A stretch of 64,000 bases of DNA. Source: Gammaproteobacteria bacterium (GTDB lineage Bacteria > Pseudomonadota > Gammaproteobacteria > Steroidobacterales > Steroidobacteraceae). Position numbers and translations under genes: made by a program. The notes beneath the pieces were generated by a model that worked only from the letters and a program-made list of their open reading frames with translations, did no database searches and had not been told where the DNA came from. Position 1 is the first letter of the stretch. Every line of letters begins with the position of its first letter. The stretch is taken from contig JANYHD010000020.1 of the NCBI GenBank assembly GCA_025359205.1, forward strand, positions 1 through 64,000, in the 5' to 3' direction. This document shows positions 42,469-52,463 of this stretch, piece after piece.

Positions 42469-43649
42469 ACACGCCGCGCAAGCCGCGCTTCGCCGACCTG
42501 GCCGGCCGCGTCGCGCCCGAAGGCACTGATCCGTGGGTGCTGCACTGGGAAGCTCGCCAGGCGGCAGCCGCAGGCAAGGACGTCATCGTGCTCAGCGTCG
42601 GTGATCCCGACCTCGATACGCCCGCGCCGGTGATCGACACCGCGATCGAGCGCATGCGCGGCGGCGACACGCATTACACCGAGACGGCGGGCCGCCCGGC
42701 ATTGCGCGCCGCGATCGCTGCGCGGCATGTGGCGCGCACCGGCCAGAGCGTGACGGCCGACAACGTCATCGTGCTCGGCGGCACGCAGAACGGCCTGTTC
42801 GTGGCCTCACTGTGCCTCGCCGGCCCTGGCGATGAGGTCATCGCGCTCGATCCAATGTACGCGACCTATCCGGCCACGATCAAAGCCTCGGGCGCGAAAC
42901 TGGTGCCGGTGGCGACGCCGGCCGAGCGCGATTTCCACACGGACCTGGGCGCGGTCGAGGCCGCGATCTCGCCGCGCACGCGCGCCGTCTTCGTGGCTAC
43001 GCCCAATAATCCGAGCGGCGTCGTGCTCAGCGAGGAAGAAGTCGACGGCCTTGCGGCCATCGCTCGCCGCCACGGCCTATGGCTGGTGTCGGATGAGGTC
43101 TATGCCGGCATCGCCGACGGTGGCCGCGTGCCCAGCCTCGGTGCGCGCCTGCCGGAGCAGACACTGACCGTGGCGAGTCTGTCGAAGACCCATGCCATGA
43201 CCGGGTGGCGTACGGGCTGGATCGTCGGCCCTGTCGATTTCATCAGCCGTGCTCACGATCTGGCGCAATGCATGCTCTATGGGCTGCCGGGCTTCGTGCA
43301 GGAGGCCGCCGTGACGGCGCTCGCGATGGCCGAGGAATGCGAGGGCGCGGTGCGCGAATACTGCCGCCAGCGCCGCGAAGTCCTCTACGCCGGCTTGCAG
43401 GATATCCGCGGGATCCGTGCCTGCTGGCCGCAGGCGGGCATGTTCATGCTGATCGACATCCGCGCCACGGGCTTGAGCGGCGAAGAATTCGTCCACCGCC
43501 TGTATCGCGCCGAAGGTGTTTCGCTGCTGGATGGTGTGCCATTCGGCGCGGCCGCGCAGGGGTTCGTGCGCGCCTGCTTCGCTACGGACGAAGCGGTACT
43601 GGTCGAGGCCACGCGCCGCATCCGGCGGTTCTGCGAGGGCCTGCGATGA
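42465..43649 (+). CDS. aruH: Class I aminotransferase, AruH-like (arginine:pyruvate transaminase)
   Basis: The protein has 394 residues of PLP fold type I and starts at GTG overlapping the aruI stop. Cofactor-binding residues include T-P-N-N-P-S-G, S-D-E-V-Y, Lys241 in S-L-S-K-T-H-A-M-T-G-W-R, and the C-terminal Arg in F-V-R-A-C-F. The segments T-H-Y-T-E-T-A-G-R-P-A-L-R and C-M-L-Y-G-L-P-G-F-V-Q closely resemble P. aeruginosa AruH, as I recall that sequence. It would remove the alpha-amino group of arginine (to pyruvate), giving 2-ketoarginine for AruI. The downstream steps (guanidinobutyrate oxidation) are not encoded nearby. The stop overlaps the next start (ATGA). Confidence 0.75.
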   Translation: MNTPRKPRFADLAGRVAPEGTDPWVLHWEARQAAAAGKDVIVLSVGDPDLDTPAPVIDTAIERMRGGDTHYTETAGRPALRAAIAARHVARTGQSVTADNVIVLGGTQNGLFVASLCLAGPGDEVIALDPMYATYPATIKASGAKLVPVATPAERDFHTDLGAVEAAISPRTRAVFVATPNNPSGVVLSEEEVDGLAAIARRHGLWLVSDEVYAGIADGGRVPSLGARLPEQTLTVASLSKTHAMTGWRTGWIVGPVDFISRAHDLAQCMLYGLPGFVQEAAVTALAMAEECEGAVREYCRQRREVLYAGLQDIRGIRACWPQAGMFMLIDIRATGLSGEEFVHRLYRAEGVSLLDGVPFGAAAQGFVRACFATDEAVLVEATRRIRRFCEGLR

Positions 43650-45682
43650 GTGGTACCACTGAACCGGCCGGCGCCGCCGACCCGACCGGCACCCTCGAGG
43701 TGGCGCTGGCGCGCGCTGAGGGGCTGCTGCAACACGATCCGATGCTCGCCATCGAGCAGGCGAACGAGATACTCAAAGCAATTCCGAACTACCCGCCCGC
43801 GACGCTGCTGCTCGGCAAGGCGCAACGTGCCACCGGCGATTCCGGCGCGGCGCTGCGTACCCTGACTGCGCTGGTCGATGCCCAGCACCGCTGGGCAGCC
43901 GCGCACTACGAGCTGGCGCTGTCGCTCGCCGAGAGCGGGCAGCAAGCCGAGGCGATTGCCAAACTCAGGCGCGCCGTGGAACTGAAGCCCGACCTGCCGG
44001 ATGCCTGGCGCGCGCTCGGCGACCTGTTGACGGATGGCGGCGAGGCCGCCGCAGCCGATGCCGCCTTTGCCAATCACATCAAGTACTCGACTCATGACCC
44101 AAAGTTGATGGCCGCAGCCACCGCGCTGGTCGAAAACCGCATCCCGGAAGCCGAGCACGCACTGCGCGCGCACCTGAAGCAACATCCGACCGATGTCGCG
44201 GCGCTGCGCATGCTGGCCGAGGTTGCGGCGCGCCTGGGCCGCTATACGGACGCCGAGAATCTGCTGATACGCTGCCTGGAACTCGCGCCGAGTTTCCCAG
44301 GTGCGCGCCACAACTACGCGATCGTGCTGCATCGTCTCAACAAGTCGGTGGCTGCGCTGCAGGAGGTGGAAAGGCTCATCGAGGCCGAACCGCGCAACCC
44401 CTCATACCGGAATCTCAAGGCAGTGGTGCTCGCCAAGATCGGCGATTACGCCGAGTCAATCGAGCTGTTCGCGGGTGTGCTGAAGGTCAATCCAACGCAG
44501 CCAAAGATCTGGATGAGCTATGCCCATGCGCTGTCGACCGTGGGCCGGGAAGAGGAAAGCATCGATGCTTACCGGCGTTGCATCGCGCTGCTTCCTACGT
44601 GCGGCGAAGCTTACTGGAGTCTGGCCAATCTCAAGACGTTTCGCTTCTCCGCGGCGGAGGTTGGGGCGATGCGCTCGCAGCTCGAGCGTGAAGATCTGAG
44701 CAATGAGGATCGCTACCATTTTGAATTCGCGCTCGGCAAGGCGCTCGAAGATCTACAGGAATATGCGGATTCATTCGAGCACTATGCGCAAGGCAACCGC
44801 CTGCGGCTCAAGGACATCCGCTATCTCTCCGAAGACGTCACCGGACTGGTGCGGCGCACGCGCCGGCATCTGGGCGCCGAATTCTTTGCGGCGCGGGCCG
44901 GCCATGGCTGTCCGGCCCCGGATCCCATCTTCATCGTCGGCCTGCCGCGTTCCGGATCCACGTTGATCGAGCAGATTCTCGCCAGCCATTCGGCGGTCGA
45001 GGGGACGATGGAGTTGCAGAACATCATCAGCATTGCAGGCAAGCTCGGCGCACGTGGATCGAAGGGCGAGGGGCCGCGATACCCCGCAGAACTGGCGAAC
45101 CTGTCGCCTGATGAATGCCGGAAGCTGGGCGAGCAATTCCTCGAGGACACCCGCATCCAGCGCAAGAGCGGCAAGCCTTACTTCATCGACAAGATGCCGA
45201 ACAACTTCATGCACATCGGACTGATCCAGCTGATCCTGCCGCGCTCGAAGATCATCGATGCGCGACGGCACCCGATGGCCTGCGGGTTTTCACTCTACAA
45301 GCAGCACTTTGCCCGCGGACAGAACTTCAGCTATAGCCTCGAGGACATCGGCCACTTCTATCGCGACTACGTGGAAATGATGGCTCACTTTGACGCCGTG
45401 CTGCCCGGCCGGGTGCATCGCGTAATCCACGAGACCCTGATCGAGGACACCGAGGCCGAGGTGCGCCGACTGCTGGCCTACTGCGGGCTGGAGTTCGAGG
45501 ATTCCTGCCTGCGTTTCTATGAAAATGAGCGTGCGGTGCGCACCGCCAGCGCCCAGCAGGTCCGCAAGCCCATCTCGCGCGCCGGGGTGGACCAGTGGCG
45601 GAACTACGAGCGCTGGCTCCAGCCACTCAAGGAGACCCTGGGGTCGGTTCTGGAGGCCTATCCGGCGGTGCCCAGGTTTTGA
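43646..45682 (+). CDS. TPR-containing sulfotransferase
   Basis: The protein has 678 residues. The first 400 or so form tetratricopeptide repeats; the remainder is a Sulfotransfer_3 domain. The 5'-phosphosulfate loop is I-V-G-L-P-R-S-G-S-T-L-I-E-Q (about 431-444), and the 3'-phosphate region is R-R-H-P-M-A-C-G-F-S near residue 541. It would transfer sulfate from PAPS to a hydroxyl or tyrosine; the TPR part probably holds a protein or peptide substrate. No signal peptide is visible, so it is cytoplasmic. The start overlaps the aruH stop (ATGA). A TonB-receptor gene follows. Confidence 0.88.
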   Translation: MSGTTEPAGAADPTGTLEVALARAEGLLQHDPMLAIEQANEILKAIPNYPPATLLLGKAQRATGDSGAALRTLTALVDAQHRWAAAHYELALSLAESGQQAEAIAKLRRAVELKPDLPDAWRALGDLLTDGGEAAAADAAFANHIKYSTHDPKLMAAATALVENRIPEAEHALRAHLKQHPTDVAALRMLAEVAARLGRYTDAENLLIRCLELAPSFPGARHNYAIVLHRLNKSVAALQEVERLIEAEPRNPSYRNLKAVVLAKIGDYAESIELFAGVLKVNPTQPKIWMSYAHALSTVGREEESIDAYRRCIALLPTCGEAYWSLANLKTFRFSAAEVGAMRSQLEREDLSNEDRYHFEFALGKALEDLQEYADSFEHYAQGNRLRLKDIRYLSEDVTGLVRRTRRHLGAEFFAARAGHGCPAPDPIFIVGLPRSGSTLIEQILASHSAVEGTMELQNIISIAGKLGARGSKGEGPRYPAELANLSPDECRKLGEQFLEDTRIQRKSGKPYFIDKMPNNFMHIGLIQLILPRSKIIDARRHPMACGFSLYKQHFARGQNFSYSLEDIGHFYRDYVEMMAHFDAVLPGRVHRVIHETLIEDTEAEVRRLLAYCGLEFEDSCLRFYENERAVRTASAQQVRKPISRAGVDQWRNYERWLQPLKETLGSVLEAYPAVPRF

Positions 45683-45706
45683 TTTTGCCGCCGTGTGGCA
45701 TACACT
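45679..45706 (+). promoter_or_regulatory. Predicted promoter of the second TonB receptor
   Basis: -35 TTGATT (45679-45684), a 16-bp spacer and -10 TACACT (45701-45706), preceded by TGGCA. The start site would be about 40 bp before the ATG, so the receptor can be expressed apart from the sulfotransferase. Confidence 0.4.
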
Positions 45707-45751
45707 CCGCGCGGGGCCTGCACTAAAACCAACGGTTTGAGGGGAGCTTCA

Positions 45752-48292
45752 ATGACTCGGAGTCGCAAGCGCAAACTGCACAGGACTGCAGCCAATTGGG
45801 CCGGCATGCCATTGGCTACCGCTGCATTCGCATTTGGAAGTGTTGCGCACGCGCAACAGACCGAGACCGGGGCCGGACTCGAGGAGATCATCGTTACGGC
45901 GCAGAAGCGCGTCGAGGACGTGCAGAAGGTACCCATCAGCATCCAGGTACTCGGCGGCGAGAAACTCGAGCAGCTGCAGGTTTCGAACTTTGTCGACTAC
46001 GCGAAGTTCCTGCCCAGCATGTCGTTCCAGACACTGGGCCCTGGCCAGTCGCAGGTCTATTTCCGCGGCATTTCCTCAGGCTATTCAAACCTGCATGCCG
46101 GGCCTCTGCCCTCAACTGGTACTTACGTGGATGAAACGCCGGTCACCACGATTTCCGGCGTGCTCGATGTCCACATGTACGACATCCAGCGCGTCGAGGG
46201 CCTGGCGGGTCCACAGGGCACCCTGTATGGCGCGAGTTCGCTCGCCGGCACGCTGCGCATCATCACGAATAAACCGGATCCGACCAAGTTCGAGGCGGGT
46301 TACAACGTCAAGGGCACATCGTTCGCGAAGGGCTCCTCGGGCGGGTCGTTAGAGGGTTTCGTCAACCTGCCGGCAGGCGATCATGCCGCCATCCGCCTGG
46401 TCGCTTTCTACGACAAGGAAGGGGGCTACATTGACAATGTGCCCAAGTCGCTCACCTACCAACGGCCCGCCGGTGGTGCTTTTGACTTCACGCCCACCAC
46501 GGAACGGCCTTGGCTTTGGACGGTTGCATACACGCCCACCGACTACTCCAGCGAAACTGCGAACCCTCATCCAATCACGGTCAACAACTCCGCTCTGGTA
46601 GAGAAGAATTTCAATAGCGTTGAGAACTCTGGTGGCCGGGCGGCCGTCAAGCTGGATCTCAATGACCACTGGACTGTGATGCCCACAGTCATGCACCAGG
46701 AACAGAAGGCGCATGGTGACTTCAGCTTTGACCCCAAAGTCGGTGACCTGAAGGTCTACGACATGAGGCCGACCTACAACAATGACGCGTGGACGCAGTC
46801 GGCCCTGACGGTCACCGGCAAGATTGCGAATCTGGATGTCGTATATTCCGGCAGCTGGTTCACGCGCCACGTCGACAATGAATATGACTATGCACTTTAT
46901 ACGGTGCAGTACGATTACTGCTGGCACGTGTGCTACAACTATTTTCCGGAAGTCGGGCACCAGAACGACGGGCCGAACATTTCGGGGGTGGGTGGCCCGA
47001 ACCTCAACAAGCTCGACGTCAATCCGGTACTGGCCGATCCCACGCAGTACGTTCAGAACCACGACGACTACACCAAGCTCAGTCATGAGCTCCGGATCAG
47101 CACGCCAGCGGATTATTCGACCCGGCTGATCGCCGGAGTCTTCTCCCAAAAACAGACGGATGCGATTCGTGCCGAGTTCCGGGTCGATGGACTTTCGGCC
47201 TACTGGTCCGTGCCACGTAATCCCGGCATTCTGTACCTGTCCGACCAGAACCGTACAGATAAGGATTCGGCGGTGTTCGTGGACGTCTCGCACGACTTCA
47301 CGGACAAGCTCAAGATGAGTGCGGGCATCCGCGAATTCAATGTCGACAATACACTCTACGGTTTCTTTGGCTACAACGCCCACCTGCCAAGCACCAGCGG
47401 CGAGCATGGCTGTTTCGCTATTGCGCCGGCGGGAGTAACGCGGCCGTGCATCAATACCCAAAGCCGCGTCAAGGAGTCGGGTGAAACGCACCGCGTGAAT
47501 ATCACCTATCAGTTCCAGCCGAACCGGATGGTGTACGCCACCTACTCCACGGGCTTCAGGCCTGGCGGCAACAACCGGCGCCCGGAGGCCCTGAGCTTCA
47601 AGGCGGACACGCTGACCAACTACGAGATTGGCTGGAAGACTTCGTGGGCTGGTAACACCGTGCGCTTCAATGGCGCGATCTTCGATGAGAAATGGCAGGG
47701 TACGCAGGTAGCCATCCAGGGCGAGAACGGCATCACCTCCGTTGTCAACGCGGGTGATTCACGCACGCAAGGCTTCGAGACGGAACTGGACTGGCTGGCC
47801 ATGAATAACCTCAACCTGTCGGTGTCAGGTACGTACGTTAAGGCCAACACGACCACCGATTTCTGCCAGCCATCGCCGCTCGGTGTGCCAAATGCCACCT
47901 GCACTCCCGATAAACTGGATGCGCCCTCCGGCACGCAGCTGCCCGGCGTCCCGAAGGTGAAGGCCAATGCGACCGCACGCTACCGCTTCAATATGAATGG
48001 CTACGAGAGCTTCGCGCAACTGGCGGGTGTCTACGAGGGCTCAACCGTTTTCGGCCTCGAGGCCCCGAAAAACGCACTCGTGGGTGACTCGCCGGCCTAC
48101 TCCACCTTTGATTTCTCCGTCGGTACCGCGAAGAGCAACTGGACGCTGGAGGCCTACGTCGGCAACTTGACTGATAAGCGCGGTGAAATGGCACGCACTG
48201 CCGAGTGCGCCGCCAAAAATTGCCTGGCGAATTACCGTATCGTGCCCATCATGCCGCTTAATTTCGGCATAAAGTACGGTCAGCGGTTCTAG
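45752..48292 (+). CDS. TonB-dependent outer-membrane receptor
   Basis: The protein has 846 residues. A long signal peptide ends A-H-A-Q-Q, followed by a TonB-box-like L-E-E-I-I-V-T-A-Q-K-R, the plug with V-Y-F-R-G-I-S-S-G and V-E-G-L-A-G-P-Q-G-T-L-Y-G-A-S-S-L, and a barrel ending in F-G-I-K-Y-G-Q-R-F. Unlike the other receptor in the window, it is of the shorter FecA-like class common in sphingomonads and relatives. GGGGAG precedes the ATG at 45752. The ligand is unknown. A rho-independent terminator closes the transcript. Confidence 0.92.
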   Translation: MTRSRKRKLHRTAANWAGMPLATAAFAFGSVAHAQQTETGAGLEEIIVTAQKRVEDVQKVPISIQVLGGEKLEQLQVSNFVDYAKFLPSMSFQTLGPGQSQVYFRGISSGYSNLHAGPLPSTGTYVDETPVTTISGVLDVHMYDIQRVEGLAGPQGTLYGASSLAGTLRIITNKPDPTKFEAGYNVKGTSFAKGSSGGSLEGFVNLPAGDHAAIRLVAFYDKEGGYIDNVPKSLTYQRPAGGAFDFTPTTERPWLWTVAYTPTDYSSETANPHPITVNNSALVEKNFNSVENSGGRAAVKLDLNDHWTVMPTVMHQEQKAHGDFSFDPKVGDLKVYDMRPTYNNDAWTQSALTVTGKIANLDVVYSGSWFTRHVDNEYDYALYTVQYDYCWHVCYNYFPEVGHQNDGPNISGVGGPNLNKLDVNPVLADPTQYVQNHDDYTKLSHELRISTPADYSTRLIAGVFSQKQTDAIRAEFRVDGLSAYWSVPRNPGILYLSDQNRTDKDSAVFVDVSHDFTDKLKMSAGIREFNVDNTLYGFFGYNAHLPSTSGEHGCFAIAPAGVTRPCINTQSRVKESGETHRVNITYQFQPNRMVYATYSTGFRPGGNNRRPEALSFKADTLTNYEIGWKTSWAGNTVRFNGAIFDEKWQGTQVAIQGENGITSVVNAGDSRTQGFETELDWLAMNNLNLSVSGTYVKANTTTDFCQPSPLGVPNATCTPDKLDAPSGTQLPGVPKVKANATARYRFNMNGYESFAQLAGVYEGSTVFGLEAPKNALVGDSPAYSTFDFSVGTAKSNWTLEAYVGNLTDKRGEMARTAECAAKNCLANYRIVPIMPLNFGIKYGQRF

Positions 48293-48333
48293 GGATCGCA
48301 CGACTCGCGGCGCGGCGGGTCAAGTTGAAAATC

Positions 48334-48369
48334 GGGGCGCCGGTCTCACGGCCGGCGCCCCTTTTATTT
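48334..48369 (+). terminator. Rho-independent terminator after the TonB receptor
   Basis: A perfect 10-bp stem, GGGGCGCCGG (48334-48343) with CCGGCGCCCC (48352-48361), has an 8-nt loop and is followed by TTTTATTT (48362-48369). It starts 41 bp after the receptor stop and insulates the tRNA gene. Confidence 0.92.
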
Positions 48370-48379
48370 GCGCATTGGG

Positions 48380-48385
48380 TATGAT
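48380..48385 (+). promoter_or_regulatory. -10 box of tRNA-Lys
   Basis: TATGAT lies 14 bp upstream of the mature tRNA 5' end. The matching -35 region falls in the terminator tail and shows no clear hexamer. Confidence 0.45.
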
Positions 48386-48399
48386 TCCGGCCCCGCGGC

Positions 48400-48475
48400 G
48401 GGTCGGTAGCTCAGTCGGTAGAGCAGCGCCCTTTTAAGGCGTTGGTCGTGGGTTCGAGCCCCACCCGACCCACCA
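48400..48475 (+). tRNA. tRNA-Lys(UUU)
   Basis: A complete 76-nt cloverleaf: acceptor GGGTCGG/CCGACCC, D-arm GCTC/GAGC, anticodon stem GCGCC/GGCGT with loop CTTTTAA (anticodon UUU), 5-nt variable loop, T-arm GTGGG/CCCAC with loop TTCGAGC, discriminator A and encoded CCA at 48473-48475. It reads both lysine codons AAA and AAG. Confidence 0.98.
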
Positions 48476-48485
48476 TCTAATTGCG

Positions 48486-49940
48486 CTAATTGCGCTCGGC
48501 GCTGAGTTTGGAATGCTTCTGGCCGTAGCCGAAGTAGATCGCAAATCCGATCGCGAGCCAGATCGCCAGGCGTACCCAGGTCTGCCAGGGCAGGAACACC
48601 ATCAGCACGACACAGCTGATCACGCCCAGCACCGGCACCAGCGGTACCCAGGGTGTGCGGAACGGCCGGTGCATGTCCGGCATCCGCCTACGCAGGATGA
48701 TGATGCCCGCGCACACGATCGCAAAGGCCATCAGCGTGCCGATCGAGATCAGCTCGCCGAGCAGGTCGAGCGGGAAGAGGCCGGCAATCAGCGCCGAGGC
48801 GCCGCCGGTTACGAGCGTGCCGATATGCGGCGTGTGGTAGCGCTCGCTGCAGCGGGCGAGCGAGGGCGGCAGCAAACCATCGCGCCCCATCGCGTAGAAA
48901 ATGCGGATCTGGCCAAGCAGGCTCAGCAGGATCACGGGAATCAGGCCGAAGCCGGCGACGACCGCGATCATCGCCTTGAGCCAGGCCAGGTTCGCGTGCG
49001 CCAGGCTCAGCGCCTGGTAGAGGGGGTCAGGCACATTGAGCTGGCGGTAGTCGGCGATGCCCGTGACCGCGAGGCTCACGGCTACGTACAGAGCCGTGCA
49101 GATCAGGAGCGAAAGGCCCAGGCTCAGCGGCATCGTGCGCTGCGGGTTCTTCGCCTCCTCGGCCAGCGTCGAGACGCCATCAAAACCGATATAGGCGAAG
49201 AATACGATGCCCGCGCCCCGCATTACGCCCGACCAGCCGAAGTCGCCGAACTTGCCCGAGTTGGGCGGGACGAACGGGTGCCACAGGTGCGTGTCGATGT
49301 GCGGCAGGCAGGCTGCGACCAGCACCAGGATGGCCAACACCTTGGCGACGACGATCACCGAGTTGACCATGGCGGATTTGCGCGTGCCGATGATCAGCAG
49401 TGCGGTGCAGGCGAGCGTGACCAGCACGGCTGGCAGGTTTATCCAGGCGCCGGTCAATACGACGTGACCGGAGGCATCGGCCTGGAGCGGTGCATTGGCC
49501 AGCACCGCCGGAATATGAATGCCATGATCGCCCAAGGCCGAGGTCACGTAGCCCGACCAGCTGATCGCGACCAGCGAGGCCGAGAACAGGTACTCGAACA
49601 TGATGCACCAGCCGATGATCCACGCGATCAGCTCGCCAAAGGTGGCGTACGCGTACGAGTACGCGCTGCCCGCGACGGGCACCATCGAGGCGTACTCGGC
49701 ATAACAAAGGCCGGCGAAGAAACAGGCGATGCTGGCCAGGATGAAGCACAGGGTCACGGCGGGTCCGGCGCGCAGTGCGGCGACCGTTCCGGTCAGTACG
49801 AATAGACCCGCGCCGACGGTATTGCCGACACCAAAGGCCGTGAGGTTGAGGACCCCGAGCGTGCGCAGCAGGGCCGGGCGGTCACCGCCGTGCGCCTCCT
49901 GCTTCAGCGTCTCTATGGACTTGCGCGACCAGACCCCCAT
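48486..49940 (-). CDS. APC-superfamily amino-acid permease (cationic amino-acid transporter type)
   Basis: The protein has 484 residues with about 12 membrane helices. The N-terminal family motif G-V-G-N-T-V-G-A-G-L-F-V-L and F-F-A-Y-I-G-F-D-G-V-S-T-L-A-E-E-A-K-N-P are typical of YfnA/CAT-type permeases. It imports amino acids in symport with protons; cationic or branched-chain substrates are most likely. It is transcribed towards the tRNA gene, and the gap to eda on the other side is 47 bp. Arginine uptake for the AruH/AruI pair would be one sensible use, but that is inference. Confidence 0.92.
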   Translation of the reverse strand: MGVWSRKSIETLKQEAHGGDRPALLRTLGVLNLTAFGVGNTVGAGLFVLTGTVAALRAGPAVTLCFILASIACFFAGLCYAEYASMVPVAGSAYSYAYATFGELIAWIIGWCIMFEYLFSASLVAISWSGYVTSALGDHGIHIPAVLANAPLQADASGHVVLTGAWINLPAVLVTLACTALLIIGTRKSAMVNSVIVVAKVLAILVLVAACLPHIDTHLWHPFVPPNSGKFGDFGWSGVMRGAGIVFFAYIGFDGVSTLAEEAKNPQRTMPLSLGLSLLICTALYVAVSLAVTGIADYRQLNVPDPLYQALSLAHANLAWLKAMIAVVAGFGLIPVILLSLLGQIRIFYAMGRDGLLPPSLARCSERYHTPHIGTLVTGGASALIAGLFPLDLLGELISIGTLMAFAIVCAGIIILRRRMPDMHRPFRTPWVPLVPVLGVISCVVLMVFLPWQTWVRLAIWLAIGFAIYFGYGQKHSKLSAERN

Positions 49941-49987
49941 GCGCGCAGCCTAACAGGTGTAGGCGCCGGCTTGCACGTGGGTCGAGG

Positions 49988-50617
49988 TCAGGATCGGCGC
50001 GCCAGTGATGCCGCGTCGCGCGCCAGCGCCTCGATCTGCGCCCAATCGCCGGCCTTCAGGGCCGCGGCCGGCGTGATCCAGGAGCCGCCGACGCAGACCA
50101 CGTTCTTCAGCTGCAGGTAACGCGGTGCGCTCTCGCGCGTGATGCCACCGGTGGGGCAGAAGATCACATCGGCGAAGACCGGTGCGAAGGCTGAGAGCAT
50201 CGCCGTGCCGCCCGCCGGTTCGGCCGGAAAGAATTTCAGTGCGGTATAGCCTGCGGCGCGCGCAGCCAGCAGCTCGGAGGCCGTGGCAACACCGGGCAAC
50301 AGCGGAAAGCCGGCGTGCCGACCCGCCACGGCCAGCTCTTCGGTCAGACCCGGCGTGACCGCAAACTGCGCGCCAGCGGCGGCAACGCGGGCAAAATCCT
50401 CGGGAACGGTGAGCGTGCCGGCGCCGACGATGGCTTCGGGCACGGCCTGGCGCATGGCCTTGATCGCCGCCAGCGCAACATCCGTGCGCAGCGTGACCTC
50501 GAGCACGGTGAGGCCGCCTGCGCACAGCGCTCGCGCCAGCGGCACCGCGTCCGCCTCGCGCTCGATGGTGAGCACCGGTATGACCGGCGCACGCGCCATG
50601 ATGGCTCTCATCTGCAT
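49988..50617 (-). CDS. eda: 2-keto-3-deoxy-6-phosphogluconate aldolase
   Basis: The protein has about 209 residues. The Schiff-base Lys lies in [14 protein letters not shown] and the catalytic Glu in V-L-E-V-T-L-R-T; phosphate-binding C-P-T-G-G-I-T follows. It splits KDPG into pyruvate and glyceraldehyde 3-phosphate, the last step of the Entner-Doudoroff path. The ATG at 50617 is used, with another ATG at 50611 equally possible. edd ends 16 bp upstream, so edd and eda form an operon. Confidence 0.96.
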   Translation of the reverse strand: MQMRAIMARAPVIPVLTIEREADAVPLARALCAGGLTVLEVTLRTDVALAAIKAMRQAVPEAIVGAGTLTVPEDFARVAAAGAQFAVTPGLTEELAVAGRHAGFPLLPGVATASELLAARAAGYTALKFFPAEPAGGTAMLSAFAPVFADVIFCPTGGITRESAPRYLQLKNVVCVGGSWITPAAALKAGDWAQIEALARDAASLARRS

Positions 50618-50633
50618 GGGAAACTCGCTTTCA

Positions 50634-52463
50634 TCAGGGAGTAGTGGTGATGCCGCCGCCCTGTTCGGCCGTGGCGGCGTGCGCACGAAATAGCGCGAAC
50701 AGCTCGCGTCCAACTCCGCTCTGGCCATGCGGAGGCGGTATCTCGAATGCGCGTTGCGCCCAGGTCTCAGTGTCCACCAGCGCCTCGAGCTTGCCGCCAT
50801 TGCTGTCGAGCCGCACCAGGTCGCCATCGCGCAACTTGCCGAGCGGCCCGCCGCAATGCACTTCGGGCGACACGTGGATGGCCGCGGGCACGGAGCCTGA
50901 TGCGCCCGACATGCGGCCATCGGTGACCAGCGCGACCTTGAAGCCGTGCGACTGCAGTGCCGAGAGCGCGGGCGTGAGCTTGTGGAGCTCAGGCATGCCA
51001 TTGGCGCGTGGTCCCTGGCCGCGCACGACCACGACCACGTCGCGATGCAGTTCACCGGCCTTGAACGCAGCCGTCACCGCTTCCTGCGAATCGAAGATGC
51101 GCGCCGGTGCTTCCACGGTGCGGCGTTCGGGCTTGACCGCGGATACCTTGATCACGGCGCGGCCGAGATTGCCCTGCAGAAGCTTCAGGCCGCCGTCGGC
51201 GCTGAAGGGATCGCTCACCGGACGCAGCACGTTCACATCGCCGCTTTGCGTCGCGCCTTCGCGCCAGGCCAGCTTGCCCGCGTCGAGCCAGGGTTCCTGC
51301 GTGTACGCGTGCAAGTCGGCGCCAGACACACCACGAACATCGCCATGCAGGAGCCCCGCGTTGAGGAGTTCGCGGATCACGAAGGCCATGCCACCCGCGG
51401 CGTGGAAGTGATTCACGTCGGCGGCGCCATTCGGGTAGACGCGCGCGATCAGTGGCACGACGGCGGAGAGTGCACTGAAGTCGTCCCAGTCAATGACGAT
51501 GCCGGCCGCGTGCGCCATCGCCACCAGGTGAATGGTGTGGTTGGTCGAGCCGCCGGTGGCGAGCAGACCCACGATCGCGTTGACGATGGCGCGCTCGTCA
51601 ACGATCTGCGCGAGCGGCCGGTAGTCGCTGCCGTGCGCCCACAGCTGCGCGGCGCGTTGCGCGGCTGCGCGCGTCAGGGCCTCGCGCAGCGGCGTGTTGG
51701 GGTTCACGAAGGCGCTGCCGGGCAGGTGCAGCCCCATGATCTCCATCAACATCTGGTTGCTGTTGGCGGTGCCATAGAAAGTGCAGGTGCCCGCGTCGTG
51801 GTAGCTCTGGGCCTCCGATTCGAGCAGCGCCGAGCGGTCGAGCTTGCCCTCGGCATGAGCCTGGCGGATGCGTGCTTTTTCCTGGTTCGGGAGTCCCGAG
51901 GTCATGGGGCCCGCGGGCACGAACAGAGTCGGGAGCGAGCCGAAGCTCAGCGCTCCAATCAGCAGGCCCGGCACGATCTTGTCGCAGACGCCGAGGCACA
52001 AGGTCGCATCGAACATGCCGTGCGAGAGCGCCACGGCGGTTGAGAGCGCGATGACATCGCGGCTGAACAGCGAGAGCTCCATGCCGGCCTGGCCCTGCGT
52101 GACGCCATCGCACATCGCCGGTACGCCGCCCGCGACCTGCGCTGTGGCGCCGGCCTCGCGTGCGGCCGCGCGGATGAGCGCGGGATAGCGCTCGAAAGGC
52201 TGGTGCGCCGAGAGCATGTCGTTGAACGCGGTGACGATGCCGATGTTCGGCCACTGCATCTGCCGCAACGCCTGCTTGTCGTTCGCGCTCGAAGCGGCGA
52301 AGCCGTGGGCGAGGTTCGTGCAGCTCAGGCGCGCGCGCGCGCTGCCTTCACGCCCCGCCGCGTCCATGCGCGCGAGATAGTCCGCTCGGCCGCTTTGGCT
52401 GCGTGCACGGATGCGCTCCGTGACCTGCCTTACCGTCTCGTGCAATGGAGGGGTCGCTCTCAC
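50634..52463 (-). CDS. edd: 6-phosphogluconate dehydratase
   Basis: The protein has about 609 residues (E. coli Edd has 603), matching along the full length. Examples are [48 protein letters not shown] and [11 protein letters not shown]. The conserved Cys residues hold a 4Fe-4S cluster. It dehydrates 6-phosphogluconate to KDPG. The start is unclear: GTG at 52463 is used, but TTG at 52445 gives the best fit to the family N-terminus, TTG at 52499 is also open, and none has a good ribosome site. Confidence 0.95.
   Translation of the reverse strand: MRATPPLHETVRQVTERIRARSQSGRADYLARMDAAGREGSARARLSCTNLAHGFAASSANDKQALRQMQWPNIGIVTAFNDMLSAHQPFERYPALIRAAAREAGATAQVAGGVPAMCDGVTQGQAGMELSLFSRDVIALSTAVALSHGMFDATLCLGVCDKIVPGLLIGALSFGSLPTLFVPAGPMTSGLPNQEKARIRQAHAEGKLDRSALLESEAQSYHDAGTCTFYGTANSNQMLMEIMGLHLPGSAFVNPNTPLREALTRAAAQRAAQLWAHGSDYRPLAQIVDERAIVNAIVGLLATGGSTNHTIHLVAMAHAAGIVIDWDDFSALSAVVPLIARVYPNGAADVNHFHAAGGMAFVIRELLNAGLLHGDVRGVSGADLHAYTQEPWLDAGKLAWREGATQSGDVNVLRPVSDPFSADGGLKLLQGNLGRAVIKVSAVKPERRTVEAPARIFDSQEAVTAAFKAGELHRDVVVVVRGQGPRANGMPELHKLTPALSALQSHGFKVALVTDGRMSGASGSVPAAIHVSPEVHCGGPLGKLRDGDLVRLDSNGGKLEALVDTETWAQRAFEIPPPHGQSGVGRELFALFRAHAATAEQGGGITTTP

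Noticed and set aside
45726..45738. AAACC-AAC-GGTTT hairpin before the second TonB receptor
   Set aside because: Five base pairs with a 3-nt loop are too little to support an operator or terminator.
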